From Suilimivivens sp964393865 (GTDB taxonomy: Bacteria; Bacillota; Clostridia; Lachnospirales; Lachnospiraceae), in the NCBI GenBank assembly GCA_964393865.1, contig CAYMUW010000013.1:1-64000 (forward strand): a DNA stretch of 64,000 nt. Reading direction: 5' to 3'. Made by a program: the position numbers and the translations under genes. This document shows, in pieces, positions 54,838 through 62,767 of this stretch (the first letter of the stretch is position 1; every line of letters begins with the position of its first letter). A model generated the notes under the pieces. It was not told where the DNA came from. It did no database searches and worked only from the letters and a program-made list of their open reading frames with translations.

Positions 54838-55974
54838 TTACACTGTGAACAGTTCCATATACTTAGCCTCATTCTCGATTACACCATATGCCCTGGCACG
54901 CATCAGAATCTTTTCCGCCCAGCATTTGTGAGGACCTATTTCATTCATCTTGTTCCCAGTTTCGCTCTTAATCACCCCGCCGCTGGTGTTCATGATCTGC
55001 AGAGCATCGTTATAAACCTCCTGGGTAACAGACAGCATACCGTTCACATACGGGATATGTGTGGGATGGATAATTGTTTTCCCAATAAAGCCATTGGCTC
55101 TGTCCAAAAGAAGCTCTTTCAGCAACCCATCCACTGCATCGTTGATCAGCGTTTCGCCTTTGAACAGTGATTTGTTAATACTCTCTGGAATTTCCGTGAA
55201 CTTCATATTCTTATTCGCTCTGAAATATTCCCATACGGATCCAGATACACTGTAATCATTGTATCGGGCAAACACATTCAGTACATCTTTCAGGCAATCA
55301 CTGACCGTCAAAATATCATAAATCGTATAGTTAATGCCTCTCCTCACGCCAAAAACAGAGGACCAGTCAGTACCTCCCACACGGACGTTTAGCACTAGTC
55401 TCTTATGGCGATCAAGGATATCCTTTACTCCCATAAGCTCCGGAATACGGCTTTCCAGATATGCCATTTCCTTAGATTCAAGTATAGGCATACCATAAAT
55501 TATTTCACCAAACTTTTCGTTCAGATATTCAAGATGTGAAAAATACTCTTCACCGCTTTCCCTGTTAAATTTGGGAAAATTAAATCCCGTTACCAAATGA
55601 ATGTGTTCCGACTTCAACATAGAGGTAAAGTGCTTAAACTGCTCAACATTACGTACCCGGAAAATAATCAACGGAATTTCACCGTATGTAATGTTCCCCT
55701 TTGTAAGTTCTTCATTCAGAGTTTCAAGCAGATGTAACACATTCTGCTCAGCCTCTGGAACCAGTTCTTCCTTGCAAGCATCTTCAAAACACATGACCAT
55801 TGAAGTCAGCCCAGGATATTTTTTTGTTAGAATAGGTTGTAAAAAATCCTTCGTGCCTGGCATATACATAGTTGCACCGAGGCAATACCTTAATAGTTCG
55901 TAATCTGTATATTTATCGAAATTTTCCGGCTCAACCACAAATTTTGAAGCTGGCTGGTTGGAATGATGTCTCAT
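54838..55974 (-). CDS. C-C bond lyase of the HpcH/HpaI-CitE superfamily, Ter-module type
   Basis: About 378 residues from MRHHSNQ. LGATMYMPGTKDF, then YPGLTSMVMCFEDACKEE (acidic metal site), IYGMPILESKEMAYLE, LNVRVGGTDWSSVFGVRRG and IGKTIIHPTHI match the TIM-barrel C-C bond lyase known from the biosynthetic side of tellurium-resistance (Ter) gene sets. It probably joins or splits an acetyl- or pyruvyl-type unit and a 2-oxo acid, like citrate lyase relatives. No ter gene is nearby, so this copy has been taken into the polymer cluster. It lies just before the fumarase beta gene. Confidence 0.85.
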   Translation of the reverse strand: MRHHSNQPASKFVVEPENFDKYTDYELLRYCLGATMYMPGTKDFLQPILTKKYPGLTSMVMCFEDACKEELVPEAEQNVLHLLETLNEELTKGNITYGEIPLIIFRVRNVEQFKHFTSMLKSEHIHLVTGFNFPKFNRESGEEYFSHLEYLNEKFGEIIYGMPILESKEMAYLESRIPELMGVKDILDRHKRLVLNVRVGGTDWSSVFGVRRGINYTIYDILTVSDCLKDVLNVFARYNDYSVSGSVWEYFRANKNMKFTEIPESINKSLFKGETLINDAVDGLLKELLLDRANGFIGKTIIHPTHIPYVNGMLSVTQEVYNDALQIMNTSGGVIKSETGNKMNEIGPHKCWAEKILMRARAYGVIENEAKYMELFTV

Positions 55975-56005
55975 GTTTTTTCTCTTTCCTCTCAAATTAA
56001 TATTT

Positions 56006-57262
56006 CTATGCCTTAATAAAGAGATCCTTGCGCATTATTTTATTTCCACTTGGATCATATACTTCCAAATGCTCCATAGCATATGCGACCTTTCGACAAA
56101 CCTCTTCCCTCGATTTTCCTTTAACGAGAAAAGCTGCAATTCTTCCTCCGCTGGCACGATCCGAATAGATTCGCATCCCCTTTGTTTTATGGTAGTGAAC
56201 ACTTTCAATAATGCCGGCTCGAATCAGCTCTTCTGCTCCATCCAGATGGTCAAACACACTCGGGATGCCATATATCAGGTTTACAGAATAGCAACATGTG
56301 ATTTCCGAATAACAGAGATCCGCCTTCTTTTCCAGATACGAATCAATTGTGGCACTGATAATATCAAAGCCTGTGTTGTCCCGGATGGTCTGATAACTGA
56401 TGCCTCCCCCAACGCGAGGTGCAAACTCAATAATACTGATTTCATCTCCGTCAATAATAGCCTGGACATGCAATGGTGTATTGTCAAGCCCAAATGCATT
56501 TGCGATCTGGGTTGCCGCGCACTTCACTTTCTCCATTGCTATGTCAGAAACTGCAGGCTGAGTAATTGTCGCGTAACATTTAAGGACCTTTTCCTCACCC
56601 TCAATCACGCTGAGACGTTCGGATACCATAATGACATACGCCTGATGATCCTTTACAAAGCAATACGCACTGACTTCGACCCCGGTGAAGAATTCCTCTA
56701 TTACTGTACGCCCCGTACGACTGACCTGTTTTGCTTCAATCAAGAATTTCGTTAATTCTTCCATATTGTTTGCTTTCTTCACACCGGAGGCTGCGTTGCT
56801 GTCGGCAGGCTTCACCATAACTGGAAAACGCAGATCAAAATCAGTCAATTCCTCCCCTGCAGCCAAATATATATGCTTTGTTGTCGGAATATGGTTCTCA
56901 ACCATCACCTTCTTCATAAAACCTTTATTGGTAATCTCGGACGCAATTGCATAACTGTAAGGTTTTGTCAGCCCAAGCTGCTCGGCAACATAGCATGCAG
57001 TTATATTGGCCTGATCGACACAGGCACTGATAACCAGCTCCGCATGGTGCCTTCTGGCCACATCAAGAACTGCCTGATTATCCATGGTACTCACCTGTTC
57101 GTGCAGGTCAGCAGCTGCTTTTGCAGGAGGATTATCAAGATAATCAACGAGGATTACATAATACCCTCTCCCTTGTAGTTGATGGATCAGCTCAATATGT
57201 GGACTTGTCCCTCCGAGAACAATTGCAACAGGGTGATTTGCTTCTTGTTTATTTGAATCCAT
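56006..57262 (-). CDS. ATP-grasp carboxylate-amine ligase (PurK/CarB-like)
   Basis: A 418-residue ligase unlike the ATPgrasp_ST copies. A PurK-like N-terminal domain (VAIVLGGTSPHIELIHQL) leads to ATP-grasp with FPVMVKPADSNAASGVKKA (ATP lysine), VIEEFFTGVEVSAYCF and the metal end ISIIEFAPRVGGGISYQ. This is the pattern of L-amino-acid ligases and dapdiamide-type synthetases, which form amide bonds from acyl phosphates. GGAGGAG is upstream of the ATG. It sits among the small-acid genes and probably couples their product to an amine. Confidence 0.88.
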   Translation of the reverse strand: MDSNKQEANHPVAIVLGGTSPHIELIHQLQGRGYYVILVDYLDNPPAKAAADLHEQVSTMDNQAVLDVARRHHAELVISACVDQANITACYVAEQLGLTKPYSYAIASEITNKGFMKKVMVENHIPTTKHIYLAAGEELTDFDLRFPVMVKPADSNAASGVKKANNMEELTKFLIEAKQVSRTGRTVIEEFFTGVEVSAYCFVKDHQAYVIMVSERLSVIEGEEKVLKCYATITQPAVSDIAMEKVKCAATQIANAFGLDNTPLHVQAIIDGDEISIIEFAPRVGGGISYQTIRDNTGFDIISATIDSYLEKKADLCYSEITCCYSVNLIYGIPSVFDHLDGAEELIRAGIIESVHYHKTKGMRIYSDRASGGRIAAFLVKGKSREEVCRKVAYAMEHLEVYDPSGNKIMRKDLFIKA

Positions 57263-57282
57263 TTTGGTCAGCTCCTCCTATG

Positions 57283-58185
57283 TTATCGTATGCTCCCCCT
57301 CGGCGATTGAATAGCCTCCGGATAATACTCGTCAATCATCCGTTTTACCAGGCTGACTTGTTTTGCTCTTTTCCTGGCATCGTCTTCGGTAGAATCCCAG
57401 CTATGAGTAGCCGCAACAGATCCTCCTGTCTTTAAATAGATCGGCGATGCGATACGAATCATCTCCGGCACTTCATAGTGGCGGATAAATCCACCTGTAG
57501 ATTTCGGATTCTCAGTGTGAATATCAATCGGGCAGTCAACTGCCTGACGCATTGCCGCCAGCATCTGAAGCTGAATGTCACGAACGGGATTGATAGAATT
57601 GGCGCCTAACATCTCCAGAAGCTTAGCAGAGCATGGGTTTCCATGTCCAGCATGGGCAGAAACTTTAAAATGACAATCCGCAGGGATTTCACCCACCTTG
57701 CGTGCTTCGTTCAACACCCACAAACATCCCTCATCATAGACGAGGAAAGAGCGGCATCCAAATCTTGCGGCTCGTTTTACATCCTCAATAGCGCGGACGA
57801 TTTGCTCTTGGCCGCGCAGACGGTATCCCATGCGGACACCCTCTTCTGTATTTACTGATGCGGAAGTATCGGTCGTGGCCCTGGGGCCGATGGCAAGAAT
57901 CAGATCCGTCTGCCATTCATGAGCTAACTCGACCATCTTACTGATTTCGTCATCCGTCAAACGCATAATTCCCTGCGTCTGAGTCACACGATGAAGATAA
58001 ATGCCATAACCGTCCATGGCCTCCAGCAAAGCTTTCATAACTTTTGGCCCTTGGATTCCTGGAACTTCAAAGCGATATTGACCCCCATCAGAGAAGCGTT
58101 TTCCCGATGTTGGAAGTTCATACGCATCTCCGGATGGCTGTCCGATAGATTCCAAAAATGCTCTTGTTTGTTCCATACTGTTCAT
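57283..58185 (-). CDS. Peptidase-U32-like TIM-barrel protein
   Basis: A 300-residue protein resembling proteins labelled U32 peptidase in Actinobacteria: GKRFSDGGQYRFEVPGIQGP, then LILAIGPRATTDT, then FLVYDEGCLWVLNEARKVGE and FIRHYEVPEMIRIASPIYLKTG. No peptidase activity is proven for this branch and no classic U32 cysteine cluster is seen. It is likely a barrel enzyme acting on a small acid or its derivative. Ribosome site AAGGAG. Set between the ligase and the PrpD gene, 15 bases after the latter. Confidence 0.75.
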   Translation of the reverse strand: MNSMEQTRAFLESIGQPSGDAYELPTSGKRFSDGGQYRFEVPGIQGPKVMKALLEAMDGYGIYLHRVTQTQGIMRLTDDEISKMVELAHEWQTDLILAIGPRATTDTSASVNTEEGVRMGYRLRGQEQIVRAIEDVKRAARFGCRSFLVYDEGCLWVLNEARKVGEIPADCHFKVSAHAGHGNPCSAKLLEMLGANSINPVRDIQLQMLAAMRQAVDCPIDIHTENPKSTGGFIRHYEVPEMIRIASPIYLKTGGSVAATHSWDSTEDDARKRAKQVSLVKRMIDEYYPEAIQSPRGSIR

Positions 58186-58200
58186 ATCCTTTTCTCCTTT

Positions 58201-59478
58201 TTAATCTTTGTACACATACGCAATGATATCTTTTGCCTGATTTCCCACCAGGGCATATGCCTTATCCATTATTTCCTGTCTGCTCATCGGGTTCTCTGGT
58301 TCGCCTTTTGCATAATCGACCTGGCAGGAAACACTGTTTCCAATGGTGTCATATATAATTACCTTCGCGATCCGTTTATTTGGGCTTTCCCTGGTAAACT
58401 GTCTGTTTTCTAACACCCTGACTTTTTCAGTGAGCTGTTTTATATCCTCCCGATTTACGATTGGACGTTCAAAGGAAGAAACATCCGCTTTCCCAATCAG
58501 CAGGGCAGCAGCCACACTGTATGGAATACTAAGTTTTGCCGATGCGGATCCAGCTATTTCTGTATGATCATGCCCTTTTACTGCAAGGCAATAAGTCTGT
58601 ACCTCAACACTACTGATCTTCTCCAGAGAAACCCTCTCCCGTAGTCTAATAGCAGCCTCTATTGCAGAATGACAATGCCTGCAAGCCGCATATGGCTTCA
58701 CATAAATATGTTCAATTTCAAAATAATCAGTTCTCTCTGTCATCTTGTTCGGGTCATTCTCGTGGCTAAAAATATTTAGGAATCCGCGTTCCCCACCCAA
58801 CATATCCTCTGGCCCTATATAATCTGTGAAACCCATATAAGCAGCACTTAGTCCATCCATGGCGGCCCGTCCAACATTATATGGTTTCAATTCCGAAGCC
58901 TGCTCCTGGATTTGAAGAAGACCCGCTGCGCTTGCCAATGCTGTAGTTAGGGCTGTATTAAGCTGCTTCGTATCCATATTCAGCGCAAAAGCAACTGCAA
59001 CAGCAGAGCCTACTGTTCCGCAGGTTCCCGCCGTATGGAAACCACAATTTTTGTGGGAAGGCTGCATAGAGATTGAAAGGCGGCATGCTGCTTCATAGCC
59101 CATTACAATTCCTTTCAGCAAGTCTGTTTTCTTTACCTGATTCTCCGAAGCCGCCGATAACAACGCGGAAATGATGGAACCACCTAAATGGATCATTGCA
59201 AAACGCTGACCGTCATCCAGTTCCAAGCTATGGGCATTGAAGCCATTTGCTAAAGCCGCCGTTTTGGCATCGGTCAAAACTTCATACCCAATTACCCTAG
59301 TTTTCCCTGGCCCGGTATGTTTCAAGAAATCATTCCATCTTTCTTTGTTCGCATTAGCCCCAGCTTCTGTCACCGCCAGATAATCACACAGGCAGTCTTT
59401 GGCTTTATCAAAAATTTTTTCCGGAATGTATGCCGCTTTCCACTGCAAATAATCTATAAACTTAGATATCTGCCCCAT
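58201..59478 (-). CDS. MmgE/PrpD family protein
   Basis: A 425-residue protein of the 2-methylcitrate dehydratase / cis-aconitate decarboxylase family. CLCDYLAVTEAGAN, then FNAHSLELDDGQRFAMIHLGG with the typical (D/N)-DG motif, GTCGTVGSAVAVAFALNMD and VKPYAACRHCHSAIEAAIRL are all family marks. It should dehydrate or decarboxylate a tricarboxylic-acid-like compound. No prpB or prpC is nearby, so this is not a propionate operon; it belongs with the small-acid genes of the cluster. Confidence 0.88.
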   Translation of the reverse strand: MGQISKFIDYLQWKAAYIPEKIFDKAKDCLCDYLAVTEAGANANKERWNDFLKHTGPGKTRVIGYEVLTDAKTAALANGFNAHSLELDDGQRFAMIHLGGSIISALLSAASENQVKKTDLLKGIVMGYEAACRLSISMQPSHKNCGFHTAGTCGTVGSAVAVAFALNMDTKQLNTALTTALASAAGLLQIQEQASELKPYNVGRAAMDGLSAAYMGFTDYIGPEDMLGGERGFLNIFSHENDPNKMTERTDYFEIEHIYVKPYAACRHCHSAIEAAIRLRERVSLEKISSVEVQTYCLAVKGHDHTEIAGSASAKLSIPYSVAAALLIGKADVSSFERPIVNREDIKQLTEKVRVLENRQFTRESPNKRIAKVIIYDTIGNSVSCQVDYAKGEPENPMSRQEIMDKAYALVGNQAKDIIAYVYKD

Positions 59479-59492
59479 TCTCTTATCCTCTC

Positions 59493-60458
59493 TCAGTGGA
59501 GATACTGAGCAATTTCCTCCAGTTCTCCCTTATCAAACTTCTCTATATTCCGCATGGCCGCCAGCATCATCTGACGAAATGAATCATACGTGACCCCGCC
59601 AATATGTGGTGTAGCAATCACTCGATCACATGCAATCAGCTGGTCACCTATTGCGACAGGTTCTTCCGCATGGACGTCCAGTCCTGCAAACGCAATCTTG
59701 CCACGCTCTAAGGCATCCAAAAGTGCTGATTCATCAATCAAAGCCCCACGAGCTGTGTTGACTATTACAACGCCATCCTTCATTCTTTGGAGCGTATTCT
59801 CATTGATCAACTGTCGCGTTTCTTCTGTCAACGGGCAATGTAGTGTAACCACATCCGCCTGTGACAACACTGTTTCCAGTGGCTGATACAGAATCTTCTG
59901 CTCCTTTTCCGTGCTTTCTGGCTGACGGTACTGATCATAGTAAATAACTTTAGCGTCGAATGCGTTCAACAGCCCCGCAACCTTTCGACCGATGTTCCCC
60001 ATACCTATAATCCCAACAGTTTTTCCATGCAGTTCGTAGGTCGCAATTCCCTGAGCCTGTTTTTCCCATATCCCATTTTTTGTATTTTTGTCGAGTAAAG
60101 TCAGTTTTCTTAGACACGCCAAGATCAAAAGAATCGTGTGCTCAGCAACGCTCTGCGCATTCACGCCCTGATTCACGTACAACGGGATGTTCCTCTGCTG
60201 CAGTGCCTCCAAATCCAAGGAATCCAGGCCTACACCCGTGCGCTGCACCATTTTCAGCTTTTTCGCCTTATCCAACACCTCAGCTGTGATTTTCATCCTT
60301 CCACTCGCAAGAATATAATCCGCTCCAGCCACGCATGACAACAGCGCTTCTGTACTATTTTCTGAGAGAGTTTGAATATGGAAGCCCTCCGGAACACAAC
60401 TACACACAATATCCAACACAGCTCCCTCATATGTATTTGTAATTAATATCATTTTCAT
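59493..60458 (-). CDS. D-2-hydroxyacid dehydrogenase
   Basis: About 321 residues from MKMILITNTYEG. NAD loop VGIIGMGNIGRKVAGLL, then IVNTARGALIDESAL (substrate arginine), DVHAEEPVA (glutamate) and IATPHIGGVTYDS (histidine): the full catalytic set of the SerA/LdhD family. Start chosen because GGACGG lies before it. It would reduce a 2-oxo acid to a D-2-hydroxy acid or the reverse. Its context with fumarase, PrpD and ligase genes points to a hydroxy acid made for the polymer, not to serine synthesis. Confidence 0.9.
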   Translation of the reverse strand: MKMILITNTYEGAVLDIVCSCVPEGFHIQTLSENSTEALLSCVAGADYILASGRMKITAEVLDKAKKLKMVQRTGVGLDSLDLEALQQRNIPLYVNQGVNAQSVAEHTILLILACLRKLTLLDKNTKNGIWEKQAQGIATYELHGKTVGIIGMGNIGRKVAGLLNAFDAKVIYYDQYRQPESTEKEQKILYQPLETVLSQADVVTLHCPLTEETRQLINENTLQRMKDGVVIVNTARGALIDESALLDALERGKIAFAGLDVHAEEPVAIGDQLIACDRVIATPHIGGVTYDSFRQMMLAAMRNIEKFDKGELEEIAQYLH

Positions 60459-60513
60459 CGCTTTCCGTCCTTCGTTCTCTCCCACTTTGATGTATTGCCC
60501 TGCAATCTATCCT

Positions 60514-61706
60514 TTATCCTTCCTGGCATTCCTTATAAATCTTCCAAAACTTTGTGGTATCAATCTCATACATTCCTTTATTTTGGAAATAAGATCTGCT
60601 TTCTGCGTCCGAAAGAATTGACCCGCACATCACATTCTCATAGTTCAAAGCAGGCTTTGAATTAATTTCACAGAAAACGAATCCGTCATCCGTGATAATA
60701 ATATCCATCCCCATGTGATCCAAAGAATTATAATAATTGCATGTCTGGTAAATGGTATCTCGAACGTAGTCCCAATTGGGGAGACCGGCTCCCTTCCAGA
60801 CAACCTTGCTGTCCGGATGCTGGTAACATTTCCAATTTCCATCCGGACAGAACTGCTTGTACCGGATTCCAAAATCATTATATTTCCCGGTCTGAAAGTC
60901 AAAGCCAATCCCGATCCCGCCGGATGAAAGGTTGCTTGCCCCACCTGAAATCTCCGTGCCAAACCTGGCATAAGAGACAATGCACTTCCATTTCGGCATC
61001 GAGTAAAAATGCTCATGAGGGAGTTTGATCATAACCACACGAAGGGTGCACTCTGTACTTGGCCATACTTTTTTCAGGTCCCTGTGCTGATAGCAATATT
61101 CCGTCACGATATTATTCCTCAGCTTACTGAGTTGCTCCGCAAACTCTCGCTCTGTAACGCATTCCCCATTGTTAATACGGATCTGTCCTTCTACCCACTC
61201 AACCTTCATGACACCTAGCCCACCCGATGTACTGGAATTGGGCTTAATGATCAGCACGCCCTTCTCTTTCAGCAGATTGGTCACAAAATCCTCATCTTTG
61301 GGAATGGAATCAGGTGCATCCATCAAATAGGTATAATCTCCATTGTTTTCAATGTAGAGATAATATTCAGGCATGGTCTTGCTTAGATCAATACCTCCCC
61401 CCCCGCACTGGAAATGGTGTATTTTAGCGACAATTTGTCGCTGATCCAAATTCTGAAATGGTTGTTATACGGATGGAGCATAAAATCACAGTAATCCGGA
61501 ACATAATTCCGGTAATTCTCGTTGTTTAATCCGTACAATTCAACACGACCGGGGAAAAAGCCTTTGCTCATAGCCCACTCCTTTGTTGCATCGTCACTTG
61601 GGTAGGCTTTCTCATCGATTTCAAACTTTTTCATAAACAGTCTTGATATTTTTTTATCCATCCCCGCCTGAACGACCATTTCACGCATCTTCTCGTAATT
61701 TGTCAT
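60514..61706 (-). CDS. Sugar-transfer-associated ATP-grasp protein (paralog 5), frame broken at a G8 tract
   Basis: Two frames make one ATPgrasp_ST protein. The first (61706-61383) has the helical N-terminal part and ends YTISSAGGEVLI-stop; the second goes on with DLSKTMPEYYLYIENN, VLIIKPNSSTSGGLGVM (ATP lysine), STECTLRVVMIK (hallmark, slightly changed), NLSSGGIGIGFDF and DIIITDDGFVFCEINSKP. With nine instead of eight G at 61397-61404 they join as SSAGGGGIDLSK, giving about 397 residues, the family size. It is the copy nearest the priming transferase. Confidence 0.85.
61397..61404 (-). repeat. Poly-G tract (G8) in ATP-grasp paralog 5
   Basis: Eight C on the plus strand where the frame of paralog 5 breaks; G9 restores it. 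Confidence 0.9.
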
Positions 61707-61787
61707 ATCTGTTCCCTTTCTGCTTTCTGCTCTATTTTGAGCAAGTCTTTGCTGATCAAGTTCTGTCCTGAATGCAATGCAGCGGTT

Positions 61788-62744
61788 TTACACGCTGACA
61801 GTTTCTTTTCCTTTTTCTGCAGCATAAGTAGTCTTTTGTTCATTTCCCACAAGCGCAGCCGCCGCTTCTCTCTCTGCTTCTACGCCTTTCCCGGAAACAG
61901 CCGGTTCCTTTCCATTAGTTCTCGCTTTAACTGCATCATCCAAGCTTGCATATCCATAATTCCTGCAATATTCTTCTACATATTGCTCTGGTACAGCTTT
62001 CGTATAGATTACATTTCCATCAAAGTCATATCCAAGAAATCCTCCATGATTCGCTTTTGATCTGTGAGAAGTATCTTTTCGATCCAGCGCAACCGCCAGA
62101 ACACGGAAACACAGCCTGATATCAAGCCAAAGGTTACAATTTTCCGCATACCAGACGTAATTATCAAGCCTTTCCTGCCATGACAGGGCATGGTCTACTT
62201 TATGTAATGTTGGGCACTCCAATCCCGGACGTACGGCGTACATCGCCTTGTGCCGGTCATTGAGCCGTTCGGAAATTGTTGTCATTAAGGGTCTTGGCCC
62301 GATAATCGACATATCCCCTTTCAGCACAGAAACAAAGTTTAGAAGCTCATCTAGCGATGTCTTTCTCACAAATTCCCCCCATTTTGTAATCCGTTCGGTT
62401 GGAGGAAGAAGCTCTCCATTTGCATCTACGGCATTGGTCATGTTACGGAACTTGTAGATGATAAAAGCTTTACTATTCTTTCCGATTCTCTGTTGTTTGA
62501 AAATAATGGGTCTCCCAACATCGAAATAAGTGATAACTCCGATAATGAAGTTGAACGGGAAGGAAATAATAAAGCCAATCAGCCCAATTATAATATCAAG
62601 AACCCTTTTCCCATATCGTGTGTAAAAAGTATCCTTCACATGCACAGGTTCAATATGAGCGTTCACATATTCCAGATTATCTCTCTTGATATATCCGGCG
62701 ATTTCTCCTTTCGCCGTAAGAGATAATTCTGATATATCCTGCAT
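61788..62744 (-). CDS. Undecaprenyl-phosphate sugar phosphotransferase (priming, WcaJ/RfbP C-terminal type)
   Basis: A 318-residue monotopic phosphoglycosyl transferase. One membrane hairpin (about residues 48-70, VLDIIIGLIGFIISFPFNF), then FKQQRIGKNSKAFIIYKFRNMTN with the catalytic-type region, RKTSLDELLNFVSVLKGDMSIIGPRPL and VRPGLECP. It starts the repeat unit by moving a sugar phosphate to undecaprenyl phosphate. A C-terminal extension of about 100 residues (from about 220) is not part of the basic enzyme. It is the only sugar transferase in the cluster part seen here. Confidence 0.9.
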   Translation of the reverse strand: MQDISELSLTAKGEIAGYIKRDNLEYVNAHIEPVHVKDTFYTRYGKRVLDIIIGLIGFIISFPFNFIIGVITYFDVGRPIIFKQQRIGKNSKAFIIYKFRNMTNAVDANGELLPPTERITKWGEFVRKTSLDELLNFVSVLKGDMSIIGPRPLMTTISERLNDRHKAMYAVRPGLECPTLHKVDHALSWQERLDNYVWYAENCNLWLDIRLCFRVLAVALDRKDTSHRSKANHGGFLGYDFDGNVIYTKAVPEQYVEEYCRNYGYASLDDAVKARTNGKEPAVSGKGVEAEREAAAALVGNEQKTTYAAEKGKETVSV

Positions 62745-62767
62745 TCCTTTTTTCCTCCAGCGATTAT

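Noticed and set aside
62375..62380. G6 run in the priming transferase as a fifth switch
   Set aside because: Six G is not clearly beyond chance (another G6 lies in the Y-family polymerase at 14762) and the frame is intact.
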